Positions 47,034-59,732 are shown, numbered from the stretch's first letter. The stretch: 64,000 nt of DNA from Cunninghamia lanceolata (GCA_027924645.1 BSBN01000809.1:49692001-49756000), one strand, 5' to 3'. Numbers and translations: made by a program. Notes: generated by a model from the sequence alone, not told the origin.

Positions 47034-48000
47034 AAGAACAAATATCCACTCCTAAGAATAGATGAGCTCTTCGATCAAATGAAGGGAGCTACGGTGTTCT
47101 CAAAGATAGACATGAGATTTGGCTATCACTAGTTGTAGATTAAGGATGGGGATATCTCAAAGACAACTTTTAGAACTCGCTATGGTCACTACGAGTTCAC
47201 AGTGGTACCATTTGGGTTGACTAATGCTCTAGCAACCTTCATGAATTTGATGAATATCATATTCAGTGATTGCTTAGATGATTTTGTATTAATCTTTCTT
47301 GATGACATATTGATAAACTCTAAATTAGTGAAAGGTCACGAGAAGCATTTGAGGATAGTCTTAAAATGTTTGAGAGAGAGAAAACTTTATGGTAAGCTAT
47401 CTAAGTGTACATTCTATCAGGATAAGGTGCACTATCTTGGTCATGTGATCTCAGCAGAAGGGATTGCAGTTGATCCTAAGAAGATTAAGGCAATAATGGA
47501 ATGGCCTGCACCCCAGAGTGTGATAGAAGTCAGAAGATTTATGGGACTTGCACGTTATTATAGGAAGTTTGTGGAAGGTTTCTCAACTATAGTAGCTTCG
47601 ATTACTTCACTACAAAAAAAAGGTAAAAAGTTTTAGTGGATAAAAAGGTGTGAGCAAGCATTCCGGGTGTTAAAAGAAAAGCTCACAACTGCTCCTATCT
47701 TGACCATACCTGATCCTAATGGTCATTTCATAGTTATAATTGATGCTTCAAGAGAAGGAGTAGGAGGAGTGTTGATGTAGAATGAGCAAGTAGTTGCATA
47801 TGAGTCAAGGAAGCTTAAGCAATATGAGTTGAACTATGCACCTCATGACCTTGAGTTAGCTACCATAGTACATGCACTTTTAGATGTGGATACATTATCT
47901 TCTAGGTAAGCCCTTTGAGTTAAAGACTTATCATTTAGGGCTCAAGTACATAAAAGGAAAGGAGAATAGGGTAGAAGATGCTCTTAGTAGAAGAAGACAT
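47034..48000 (+). pseudogene. pol: RT (second copy) and RNase H of H
   Basis: 47034-47509 repeats the RT palm including FLDDILINSK. It then runs on into the genuine downstream sequence VRRFMGLARYYRKFVEGFS, the RT thumb, and RNase H around IDASREGVGGVLM and ESRKLKQYELNYAPHDLELA. About 100 bp of RNase H is missing near 47900 before KYIKGKENRVEDALSR. Several stops are present. Confidence 0.9.
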
Positions 48001-48936
48001 CTAGCTACAATGGTTACCACGAGATCAAATTTGAGACAAAGTGTGATTCAAAATCTTTAGAGGGATGAGCATTATGAAAGGGTTAAACAAGCTTTAGAAA
48101 TAGACCCCTTAGATCATTGATTTGATGGTTATGTGATTGAGCCAGATGAACTTTTGAGATATTAGGGGAGGATGTATATTCCTATCTTAGGAGAGTTGAG
48201 AAAGTTAGTGCTCCAGGGGATCCACAATGCACCATATTTGGGGCACCCTGGAGTTACTAAGATGGTCAAAGGTTTGAGACCCTTATACTTTTGGCCTATA
48301 CTTAAGAAGGATGTGACAAAATTTGTGGCTCGATGCTTGGAGTGCTAGTGGTTCAAGGTTGAGCATGTTCATCTGACATGGTTGTTGTACCCACATAGTG
48401 TTCCTGAACATAAGTGGTAGGTGATAAGTATGGATTTTATTCAGGGATTGCCCATGTCAAAGAATTGACATGATGTTATCTTGGTAGTTGTGGACAAGTT
48501 AACAAAGGTAGTACATTTTATTCCAGGGAACCTTTCAAATGGTTCTTTGGTATTAGCTAAGAAGTTCATTCAGGAGATCTTCCGACTGCATAGAGTGTTG
48601 GAGATGATCATTTCAGATCGGGACACTTGCATGACCTCAAGGTTTTGGATAACCTTGAATTTTGCATTGGGAACCAAGCTAAATTTTAGTTCGGCATATC
48701 ATCCACAAATAGATGGTCAAATAGATAGAGTCAATCAGGTTGTAGAAGACCTTCTTAGGATGTAATAAATGGATCATCAATACAAATGGGAGGAGTATCT
48801 TCCATTGATGGAGTTTTCTTACAACAACTCTTACCATGCATCATTGGGAAAGGCATCGTTCGAAGCACTTTATGGGCGTAGGTGTCAGACACCTATCAGT
48901 TGGGACAAGGTGGAAGAAAGAATAGTGATTGGTCCT
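48001..48936 (+). pseudogene. pol: Integrase of H, N-terminal and core part
   Basis: H-H-C-C region near HNAPYLGHPGVTKMVKGL and FVARCLEC. Core: MDFIQGLPMSKN, VVDKLTKVVHFIP and IISDRDTCMTSRFW, followed by YHPQIDGQIDRVNQ, where aspartate replaces the usual catalytic glutamate. Stops include 48346, 48418 and 48765. It is interrupted at 48936 by a solo LTR. Confidence 0.9.
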
Positions 48937-51900
48937 TGTTGAAATCAGGGCAGACAACCAATAGGGGGGGTGAATCAGTTGTCACAAAACTTTATCTTTT
49001 TACTGCATTTAATCTTCTTTACCACTTATTAATAAATTAATGATATAACCATGAAAGCATGAATCAAAAACACATGAGCAGAAACATAATCAACACACAT
49101 AACACTAGGATTTTTACATGGAAACCTAGTTAAGGGAAAAACAATGGTGGGGGTTAACCCACAAGATTTATTCGCTGTTAAAAGAATAGAAAAATGGGAA
49201 GGCACTTGCCTTCAGGCACACTACCTAGAGCTCACTGCTCCAAGAGACTCACTATCTACAAAAATATTCACAAGGTTAACACTAAAAGGTTGAACTGAGA
49301 AACATCTTCCTCATGCCAAGGTTTAGTTCCATTTAAGCTCACAACACCTCTGCTTTGCTCCCAAACACTTCTTCACTGCTCTTCCTCTTCTTCTGCTCTA
49401 CTTTTTGGACCTTTTTTAGAATCTTATCATGTTTGCTTGAGGACAACTTTTCCACAACTCAACTACAAGTATTTATATGCTACATCAAGCTTGGAATGAA
49501 TCATCAAGGTCGGCATTACAATCATCAACCATTAGAACAATCTCCAAGGTCGGCATTACAAATATTTACAAAAAGACTTGACTTAATACAAAATGCTACA
49601 TGCGAATCACTACAATGTTGACCAAACATAGCTGAGACTCAAATCTTCCTCGAACAACATGCCACACTCCATAGAACTTCTCTTAGATCATCCACAACAT
49701 GCACCAAGCATCTAGTTGGCCAAGACTGGAAAGAATAGCAACACCCAAGGAGAAATCTTCAACTATGAGCTCAATCCTCAATGCAGACCACCAACACAAT
49801 AGGCACACGATCTAGAGATCTCCACAAGCACAATGAAATCAAAAAGAACAACCGCACCACTTCAAATCACAAGAATCACTTGCATCTTCATACGAGCACT
49901 TAAGAACACTAACTGTCATGATTGTCACACTAGAAAGATTGTTTACGAAACTCCAAACCACGAACCACTTGAGTTGAGGATACACACGAACATCCTAAAT
50001 GGACCTCTAGAACCACAGACCATAATATTCCAATGCGGAGCAATCTGGACCAAATTCTTGTCACTCTATTACCTTTGAACAACTGCAAAACCCGGTTCTA
50101 CTCAGATGGCCATAACTTCACCAATCCTCTATTCGGACCTCTCAAATATTAACTGGAGCAACTTCAGACAATCCTCTACAAAATGCTTAAGTTTGCAAAC
50201 TCTGATCTTCGTCTCACTGGTGTTGGTTAACAGTTTTTTCACTACAGAAATAACCCATATGCCTGAGAAGGCAGCGACAAAGACACCAACAAATGGAGTA
50301 ATCGTTGTGGGTGCAACTATTATCCTCTGTGTTTGAGAGGGGCATCTCCCTCATATGATTTAATTGATTTTCTAGGGTATGCTTTTAACCAAAAAGTAGG
50401 AAAGGAAAACTAATATCTGTACATAAACATGATACAGATATGACAGACAAGCATAAAACAAACAAAATGCAAATTAGATGACGCATAGATCACCCACTTC
50501 ACACCCATGGACAATGATAGATTGATAAAAGGACAATAATATTTCTCTCAACACAAACCAACATAACAGGGGCAGCATTAAAGACATATTACAAATTAAC
50601 ATAAGAAAATTTGCAATCATAGAAGATATTTACAGACATAAAATTCTGAAAATGATTCTCCATTTCTTCAATAACTCAAAGTTCAAAGTCTTTGAATCTG
50701 CTCCTGTACATGAGCTGAATTAAGAAAAACAATGACTGATAACAAAGCTAACGAAAATAAAATGCTCCTCCTCCCTTGTTGCACAAAACAGCTAAGAAAA
50801 AAAGATCCCCCTATGCCTTTGGACTGCATATTTATAAATTTTCAAGTGACTTTTTAGTTTCTGTAACTGATTTAGCAAGTTAACTTTCTTTTCCTCTTCC
50901 TTCATAACCGTCTTAGAATACTTTTCATATTCCGTCTTTTTAGAAATAATTCTAACAATAGCATGTTATGAAACAATTCTATTTTGAGGCATTTGTAATG
51001 GTTCTCCCATGCCCTCACATTTCTACTTGTGTTGTCTATTTGAGTGTTTCTAATTATATTATTTGACAAAAATCTCATCGTGAAAAAGTAATTTCTATTT
51101 GACTCAGGCCTTGAATTATATTTTTCCCTTTTTTGCTTGTTTCCATCTACGATTACAATCACATCATTTTTAATTTGCACTCCTCTTAAGTTGTTTGTGA
51201 AAGTGTTTCTACATTTCTTTCTGTTGAGATAGAAGTCCCTAGCCAATTTCAAGGCTTGTCCTTGAGTGTTGGCAAGCATTGTGGAGTCAGGTTTTACAAC
51301 TGCCAGTTGCATACGTGTCTATCTGAGCATTCCAAACTGTGATATCTGATACTTTGATGAATGTCCCTTACAGATTGAAAAATTTTGGCTTGGGCACGAG
51401 CCTGGAGGATGCTGGCAACGATAGTGGAGATGGTTTACATAGCCGGTTGTGTCTGCATATATATTCAAGAAATGGTCAGATAAGGAGAAGTTCATTAATG
51501 GTTCAAAAACCCCAAAGATTCCTGACCTAAAGGAGATGTCGGCCATCAACAGCTTTGATGAACTTTGGAGTCTCTTTTAAAACTAGAATGGCCAACTATA
51601 CGGATGTCGGGTAGTCAGAGATGCTACGAACTTTTGAACTTCAATCGGAGGTGTATGGAGTTCTTGAACTCGCTAAGTGCCCGACATCAAGAAGTCAGAA
51701 GCATGTGAAAACCTTGAACAACAATAAGGAGCTTACTGTCCATAAAATTTTTAACTTTCACATAAGGACTTAAAAGTTGTTATAAATACATGACTCTAAT
51801 AAAGTCATTGGCTTTCTTAAACCATTTTTCCTCCATAAGAAACAAAGAAACTACCTCCATAATGATAAATCTTTTCTTCTCCTTTGTGACAATAGAAAAA

Positions 51901-52288
51901 TATATCAAGTTCCATACTATTTGAGGGAAAGTGGCAAATTTGGCCTCAAGAAAATTTAAACAAGGAAATTCGAAAACCAAGTTTTGGTGAAAGACGAAAA
52001 ATTCTATATCTCCTAGATAACAACTCTGTTTTCCATAAAATTTGGACTATAGGACGATTGGATTTCCTAGAGCACAACCTAGAAACCATTAACTTTCAAC
52101 AACTAAGATGTCAGATTTTGCTCAAATTAGGATGCATTAAAAATTTTAAATCTGCCAGGTTTAAATTTTTGGGCAACAACTAGGAATGCAGAGCAATCTA
52201 CTTTACTGATCTGTACTATCTTCACTGTCTTTGACAAAGAGATATGTTGACATCAATGACAACACATCATAGGCACATATTTTCAATA
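48937..52288 (-). mobile_element. Solo LTR of the C copia family, in H integrase
   Basis: Minus-strand LTR start TATTGAAAATATGTGCC at 52288 and end ...GATTTCAACA at 48937, flanked by the 5-bp duplication GTCCT (48932-48936, 52289-52293). 48937-50182 aligns with the R-U5 and part of the U3 of the C LTR, including GACAAC/TCAGTTGTC at the hairpin. 50183-52239 has no match in C and is listed separately. A TATA-like run lies near 49471. Confidence 0.85.
50183..52239. other. 2-kb unmatched segment inside the solo LTR
   Basis: In the C LTR the equivalent interval is only about 110 bp. The segment holds a 136-codon minus-strand frame (51312-50902: asparagine- and lysine-rich, no motif I know) and another at 51549-51319. 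I found no terminal repeats or target duplication, so an insertion is likely but its class is unknown. Confidence 0.5.
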
Positions 52289-52293
52289 GTCCT

Positions 52294-52833
52294 GACATGC
52301 TTAGGGAGATGGATGATCAAATGAGGTTGATCAAAGAGAAATTGAAGCAAGCTTCAGATCGTCAACAGAGCTATGCATATAGAAATAGAATGCCTAGGCA
52401 GTTTTCAGTTGGTGATAAAGTCTTCTTGAGGGTCAAGCCTTAGAAGAATTCAGTTTTGTTTGGAAAAGTGTCCAAACTTGCTCCTCGGTTCGTAGGACCA
52501 TTTGATGTCCTAGAAGTGATCAATCTTGTAGCTTATCGACTTGCTGTACCACCTACTCTTACTGGAATCCATAACATATTCCATGTGTCTTTACTTAAGC
52601 CTTATCATTCTAATGCTTCACATATTCTTGATTGGCGTGCTTTACAGGTACAGAATCTAGGAGTGGTGCTGGTGGAGCCCATTCAAATTTTGGAGAGGCA
52701 CAACATTAAATTGCACAATAGGGAGATTGTGCAGTACAAGGTCCAATGGGACCAATATCCTGTGGACAGTGCCACATGGGAGGATGCTGATGAGATCGAT
52801 AGATCCTTTGCTCATTTGGGGATTTTAGCATAG
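52294..52833 (+). pseudogene. pol: Integrase C-terminus and chromodomain of H
   Basis: Resumes at DMLREMDDQMRLIKEKLKQA, then RNRMPRQFSVGDKVFLRVKP*, the GPFDVLEVI and [14 protein letters not shown] integrase tail motifs, and a chromodomain-like end [20 protein letters not shown]. One TAG lies at about 52441. Chromodomains steer integration toward marked heterochromatin (established knowledge). The last 125 codons (52456-52833) are uninterrupted. Confidence 0.9.
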
Positions 52834-52938
52834 TTTCTTTGTTTTATGATACTTGAGATACTATTATTGTTTGATGATACTTTGAATACATTATTATTTC
52901 AGTATGAGTAATAAGACATCAACATGATGTCTCTTCCT

Positions 52939-52950
52939 AGTGGGGAAGGA
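52939..52950 (+). other. Polypurine tract of H
   Basis: AGTGGGGAAGGA directly before the 3' LTR. Confidence 0.85.
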
Positions 52951-55237
52951 TGTCACGTCTCAAACTTTGTGACTTGTTTTACTAATGGTTATTATCTTGA
53001 TAGTTTTACTCTTTGGTTAAAATGTGTAAACCTAACAAGTGATTAGTTGTGATTGATGAATGTTCACTGATTATGATGGATTTATATTTGCTTTGATTAT
53101 GGATTTTATTGACTATCCTACTAATGCAATTTGGAGTCCGATTGAGCACAGGTACTTGTCGAAGATGAGAACATGATTGAGGTAGAGGTGTCTAGCCACT
53201 TGGCAAGAACTGAAAGGACAAAACCCGATGTAGCACACACACTACTTAGATCATATAGCTTCATTTCATCTTGCGTGTTTATTGGTTTCATTGCATGCGT
53301 ATGGCATTATCTAGTTGAGCATATGTGTGGCATGATGGAATTACACAGATTGGAAATATATTTATGATCTTGTTGTTTCCATGTGTTGTTCCTAGTACTT
53401 AATTTCACCGAATATCTTTCCTTTTCTTATCACCTTTTACAGAAATATATAGAATGATTTTTTGGTGGATCTTCTCTATAAATTATAAAAGTCCTATTGT
53501 AATTAATCAGGTAATAAGTGTATTTATAACTATATATATTGTTGTGTAATTCATATATATAAATATACATGTTATACCTTTACAATTGTATGAACCAGTT
53601 TAATAATATTATTGCTTTATCCAATAAAAATGTGTATACGTTAAGATTGTAAATAATAACTACTTGTAAAAATAGATATAAAGTTCAATTATTAAATATA
53701 TATAATTTATTCTTTGAAAATAATATTCCTTTTAGTTTTCAAAATAAAAATATAATATTAAATTTTTAATTATTTAACTCAAATACTATAAATCTAAAAA
53801 TAATAAAGCAAATTCAAAAATATGAATTAAAAACTATTACTATAATTAAAAATATTAGTAAAAATCTAAAAGTGACATGTTTTTCTCCCTTAAAAGTAAT
53901 TCTATATAAAAATAAAAGAACTCATGCTTACCTTTTTAAACAAATGCTAGAATTAAGAAAGATTTATTTTATTTTATTTTCTTTATTTTTGTGTGGTAAG
54001 ACATGCAACTATAAGATCTTTTAAAAAAAAAAAAACTTAAAGAGTGAAACGTTTAAAGACTAAGAGTTATCAACGCCTAAGGAGGCATAAAAGAACATTT
54101 AAAAGAAAAAGCATGTAGAGGTAAAACACACAGAAAAAAATAGGAAAGGCATGAAAGAGAAAAAAAAAGAGCTCAGCGAAGGGAAGAGTGACAGATACAA
54201 GAAGAAGAAGATCAGCGAGGGAAAGAGCATCAGATACGGGTAAATTTTGAAATTAAGTTTAGCAGTTTTAAAAGTTATGAAGGGTTCTTCCTGCTTTAGT
54301 AAATAGAGATCGGCTTGCTATAGGAACAAATAACCAGCTTGAATTACACCTATCCCCGTTTTTCCTTTTTTTAGCAACATGTTTTATCATTGGATTTTAT
54401 TGGGGATTTAGTTAAAAGAGAACTTCCTTTAGTGTTAGAATGGCTTGTGGCTTTGTTTTGGATCGATCCAAACCTTTTTCTTTATAGCTCGACACCTTAT
54501 TTTTGAAAGACTAAGGCATCAGTTTTCCTTCATCAAATCAACCAGCCGTTGATCGCAACATCTATCTCAGAGTGTATAGGCCTCATGATATCCGTCGATT
54601 TTCTTGATTTTTTCACCATTTCCAATAGTATTGAAGGATTTGCCAAAACTGTTGTGATTATTTCCCCTTGCATCAGCTTGTCGTGTTGTCCTCTTAAAAT
54701 GTTGAACTATGTTTTGTTGGGTCTCCTTAGTGGTCGGCCTCTTTAAGCAGAGATTAATGGCCTCTTTGGCAGTGGAATGTTGTTCGCCTTTGTGCTAGAT
54801 CAATCTTGTTTCTTGTTGTTTTCTCATGACTTGGTCAGGGGTGTCGACCCTTTTGTATTTAGGAAACCACTTTTCTTTTCTTTTTGTGGTCCTTGCCTGG
54901 ATAAAGTCATCCCTCTCTCTTTGTGGATTGGATTCTTGGAAGTGTTTATGAGTTCATTGTTACAAGGGCTCACCTAATTTATGATTCATTGGATTCATTA
55001 TTCTTGTATTGTACATTATGATTGTATCTTGTAATTATCATTGAATGATTTATGGCATGAAAGCCAATGGACATTGTATATTCTTTTATAGTGCTATCAC
55101 ATGGATTAAGCATGTGATTTGTAAGATTTAATGACTTTTATTGATTAATGTTTATGAGATTTATCTTTTACTTGAGATGATGAATTTAAGTGGATTATTT
55201 ACTTCAGTAACTTTTGTGTCAGATTGAGTACTTTACA
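52951..55237 (+). repeat. 3' LTR of H (2.3 kb)
   Basis: TGTCACGTCTCAAAC to ...GAGTACTTTACA, 2287 bp. It is collinear with the 5' LTR apart from about 1.05 kb missing after 54980. Confidence 0.95.
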
Positions 55238-55242
55238 AGGAG

Positions 55243-56409
55243 GGACTCATCACCACACGTCTTTAGACTATGCTTTGGAACAAACATGTCATACACACAC
55301 ATAGAAGACACAGACAGAACACAGCAAAGAAGTGATGGAAGAAACCTATTGCTAGGTTTGCAGCCATCTCCGGCATGCTACAGGCACACACCGATGGTTG
55401 GGCTTCGCCACAACAATCACCAAATGCACGCTTAAGGGTTAGGATAGTCTCAGATCCGCCCCGTCTCCATAGAGGACTTTTAGAAAATGACAGTATGTGC
55501 AATCTCCTCGAGAAATACACCATCCCTACCTCTGTAGAGGGCTTAAGATAAAAAGGATATACGTGATATCCCACCTCCCCAGAGGGCTTAAGTGATTGCA
55601 ATAGATTCAAGTTTTACAAACACACTTTACTAGCATCTAAATTAGACAGTTTACCTTATATATGCCCCCACCTTAAGGTGGTTAATATCATGTAATGATA
55701 TCAAACACGTTAAGGTATGAAGAAAACACACAAGGGAACATGAGCTCTCGCAAAGCCCATGCCCCCCAAAGGTGATATGTACTTTACGATTGCTAAATGT
55801 TCCCACAAACATACAATTTCCTACAAGAAAAGGTGTTATCATCCATATAATCATGATAAATAACAATGCAAGGCTAGATCCAAGATAGACAAAGTGCACG
55901 GAGCAGCAGTAATGTTATGTTTTGTAAGTGCGATAAGACAATATCAAGATATCACACGGAGTGATTCTACTAGCCAAACGTCAGATAACATATATCAACC
56001 CCATTGTCATGTATGGACTAGGTCCATTTTTTGATTTCTTGTTGAAGGGACACTAGGTCCGTATTAGTATAATATGTTTTTCATCATCCGTCCGCTAGGT
56101 AGAACCACTAGAGGAAGGTAAATAGTAAATCAAGAGAGGAGAAACAAGTGCCTTAGGGACAGTCACGTAGGAGGGTGCCCCCATGTCACCAACTGCAATG
56201 CTATGTCCATAAGACACAACACACAACAATGAAAATAGAGGAGAGACAATATAGAAGAATGATGATACAAATAGAAGAAGGGTCACAATAGAGGTGGTCT
56301 CCCAGTATCCTTGACCTTACAAGAGAATCAAGGGTCATCCTAGGAGGCCTCAACAACACATAACACATCACGGGGGAAGCACAACACAGAGGTAACAGGT
56401 TAGAAAAAC
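55243..56409. other. Spacer continuing 39560-40005, with minor repeats
   Basis: Continues the roughly 70-bp repeat unit cut by H. Around 55440-55600 a motif CTCC.(T/C)AGAGG(G/A)CTTA recurs three times at about 70-bp spacing. No gene. CCCCCACCTTAAGGTGG near 55664 contains a small palindrome. Confidence 0.5.
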
Positions 56410-57390
56410 TTACATGCGGAGACAACCAAAGTAACCTTTGTCAACAATTAAATCAATGCCATTTTTCCATGGATGAGTTGAATTCTTAACTTTCTCCTTG
56501 TCCACTTCTATTAAACCAATTATTTCATCATAGTTCAGATAGTCATCTTCATCATAGTCATAATAAGCTTGTTGTTCTGTGAGATATCTTTCCGCATTCA
56601 CCAATGCTTCATCTTGGTCAGGGAGAGTATTGGGATGAAAGAAAGGTAAAGTGTTGTTAAGAAGTTTAGGTGTTGTATCATTATCATCCTCATCATCATA
56701 AGTTTCATTAGGAGCATTTTCATACTCATCATTCTCAATGTGGTGTGTTAAGTCTTTGACTATCCGAGGGTATGTGTTCATGAAATATGTGTAATTGTAT
56801 AGATCATAAAGTGTTATAACATTAGTTTGTATGAGATATGCTAAGCCTCAGAGTACATTAAAACCATCTTGTCCTTCTTTTAGTAACTCTCTTATGTTAT
56901 GAATAACAGGTATAGCTTGGTCTGCTATCCTTTCACTTTCTATAAATGTTTGAAAATTAGCTAGTTTGTTGTCAAGTTTGTTTATTTGCTCATCAAGTAC
57001 ATGTGTTATCACATCAATAGGATCCTCAACATCATGAAATATTTGTTCTTCTATTGTAGTTGTAGGAAGCATGATGCCTTGCAAAATTTGTGTTTCTCCT
57101 ATTGTTGGGAAGGTATCAGTGATTTCATTGTCTTGTGCTAGTATATCCTCATGGGAAGAATCATTTTTGAAAGAATGAACAGAGGATGAGTTTATGTCAT
57201 CATCACATGTAGTAGATATAGGAGAAGTTCTATTAGAATTATCTTTTTCATTGCTACTCTTGGAGATGAACTCAGTTAAGCTTTCTAATATCATGGGATG
57301 TTCACTCATGAGGGTTCTAATTTGTTCAAAATCAAGATCTTTGATAAATGCATGCAAAGATACCATGGAAAAATGACATGAAGGTGCCAT
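56410..57390 (-). pseudogene. Antisense ORF upstream of LTR2 (unknown acidic protein)
   Basis: The minus-strand frame from ATG 57390 runs 180 codons to a TGA at 56848-56850 and continues in the same frame to about 56410, about 325 codons with one stop. N-terminus: MAPSCHFSMVSLHAFIKDLD. The product is acidic, with Ser/Asp/Glu-rich stretches, TTTIEEQIFHDVEDPIDVI, and DDEDDNDTTPKLLNN. No known domain. It is opposite to the polypurine tract and LTR2. Tat-lineage gypsy elements such as Grande carry antisense ORFs at this position (established knowledge), which is the best guess. Confidence 0.6.
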
Positions 57391-58471
57391 ATGTATGGTT
57401 TCAAATGAGTGCCAAATCAGATTTTAAATATTTTCAACACTTATGCAAGAAATCAATGCAAAAGTATGTAAGAATATGACCTAAATGCTTGATTTTTCAA
57501 CTTTTTTCAATGAAAATCACTAAGACGAGAGGTGTTGTGAAAAGTTTAAAGAGGGAAAACAAATAATATGTCTAATAATAGTCCAATGATGCAATGATAT
57601 CTTTCAAAACACATCTTTGATGCAAGTCTAGAGTGATGGCAAGTCAAAACTTAGTGAAAATACACCTAAAATATGTAATTTTTCACCAATTTTCAATGTA
57701 AATGTCTAATAGAAAGGGTGTTGTAAGGAATTTGAGGAGGGGAAGTAGATAATAACACTGATATCAGTCAAATAATGCAGCAAAATCCCTCACAACATGC
57801 TTGTAATGCAATTCTAGAGAGACAATAAGGCCAAATCTAGTGAAAATGCAAGGTTTTCAAACCCTAGACATGAAATTTTGCAAGAAAGCCACTATAATGC
57901 AATACTAAAATTAGAAATCAGTCCTAATGAGTGTTTGAAAAGGGTAGTAAAATCTGAAACAAGATTTTGACTACAAACCCTAGCTAATGCAAAACTAAGT
58001 TTTTATGAAAAATGCACAATTTTTAGCAATTTTTGACAATTTAAGCATGAAAATGCAATGCAAGTGAATGCTAAATGATGAATTTATGTAATTTAAATCA
58101 GATATAATGAAAATAACAAAAATTAAATGCCAATTAATTCAAATTATGCTAAAATGTAAGCCTAAGATGCCAATTTTTTCAAAATTTTCAAATTTTCTAT
58201 TTTTTTTTTGTAATTTTTCAAATGCAATAAGAGTATGATGAAAAATAAATTTTAGATTTAATTCTAAAATTAGAAATTAAATGAAATGCAGATAAATTAA
58301 TGCCAACTATGTGAAAATGCAAACCCCAGACTGCAAATCTTTTGAATTTTTTTTGAAAATTTTAATTTTTTTGTGGTTTTTCGAATGCAATAAGATGGAT
58401 GAATGCAAATATATCACACAACACTTAGAAAGGTGCCAAAAAGTCCAAAAAAATAGGTTCAAAAAATTTTG
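57391..58471. other. AT-rich leader upstream of LTR2
   Basis: Non-coding and A/T-rich with repeated AATGCAA and TTTTCAA words; AAAATGCA recurs many times. It could hold the promoter of the antisense ORF; no clear TATA box was chosen. Confidence 0.5.
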
Positions 58472-58473
58472 TA

Positions 58474-58490
58474 GTGAAAAAGGGGGGATA
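58474..58490 (+). other. Polypurine tract before LTR2
   Basis: AGTGAAAAAGGGGGGAT-type run immediately before AGTT and the LTR start. It is similar to the tract before LTR1. Confidence 0.75.
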
Positions 58491-58494
58491 AGTT

Positions 58495-59732
58495 TGTTCT
58501 AGGTTTTAAAGGCAAATCATCCCTTCTCACGAAACATTCAAGGGCATATCAACTGAGTTGAACCTCCAATTTGTGCAAGAGGATTCACCTATCAGGTTGG
58601 GCTGCCACTTGGACGGATACAGAAGTTTAGATATATCAAACAATATCACAATTTAATGCTCAATTACTTTTAAAACCCTAAATAAGGAAAACAATAAGCA
58701 AATTAAGGGAATTACGACAAATCCTTTTAGACTAAGGTGAAGGATAGAGATTATTAACTCACTATTTTTCAAAATCTGGAATGTAGAATAGTTGGGGACA
58801 CTGGTACTAGTGCCCTAGTCCAAGGTGCTATTTTCATCACAGAATTTGAATCTCCTTCCGACACTGATCTACACTATATCTTTCATTTCTGCCCCGTAAA
58901 AGATGGAGGATACTGACACTAGCACCCTTGTCTCAAAATGTTTACCTTTGTCCTCTGCTTGTCAAATCCCAAATCCTTATTGTCTGCAACCTCCTTTTTG
59001 CAACTCCACTCCATGAAACTTAGTACCTATAACCGACAATCACAAAAGAGTGTGGGAGGGGTTTGTGGTGTTTAGAGGCTTGCCTTGGTCAAGCCCCGAG
59101 AGACATTCAAGTCTTTTGAACACCGTTGTCAGATAAGAGTGCGTATCCCAGAAGCATAGAGGCAAAAATCCAAATGATAAATGATTGAAAACACAATAGA
59201 TATCACCTTGTATTGTAGATCTCATGGAAGGAAGATGCTCTTCATGCCATGAGGAGATGGAGTCAAATCTACAAATACAAACACAATAACAACAAAGTAC
59301 TGCTCTGCAACACAATGAATGCCTTGAATCAAAATCACAAGTTCCTAATGCTCATCTGATTTCCATCTCTACTTTGCAAATGAAACCTAATCATGCTTAT
59401 ATATGCAACTACAAAAATTTTCGCTAAGAATTTCGTAATTCAAACTTGAGATGTTGGCATAGGACCCAAATAATGGTCATAAAACTGACATTTAAATTTA
59501 GGGTAGACCCAAAATAGGGCAGGACTAGGGCACTATCTCCCAAGTCCACCCCCTCATTTTTGTTTAGAGATTATCAAAATGTAATTCCCTAAGTCCTATT
59601 TTCCATAAGACTTTAGGGTTTTCTCATTGGGAGTCAAAATTAACATGCAAGATGCTCTAAATGCATTCTAAAGACCCGTGAGCTAAACCTTAAGAGAGAA
59701 AAGCCCTCAAGGGGGCATTTTCTGACATAACA
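58495..59732 (+). repeat. LTR2 of the F family
   Basis: 1238 bp, TGTTCTAGG to ...GACATAACA, matching LTR1 end to end. It is followed directly by CTAAG and the F-type tandem repeats, with no primer site. Confidence 0.9.

Larger units (their letters stand above)
40006..55237 (+). mobile_element. Chromovirus-type Ty3/gypsy element H
   Basis: LTRs at both ends, 5-bp target duplication AGGAG (40001-40005, 55238-55242), tRNA-Met primer site, gag, protease, RT, RNase H, integrase with a C-terminal chromodomain-like segment, and a polypurine tract. The 15.2-kb length is inflated by a 1.1-kb filler with an RT duplication, and by a solo LTR in integrase. All genes carry stops. Confidence 0.95.
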
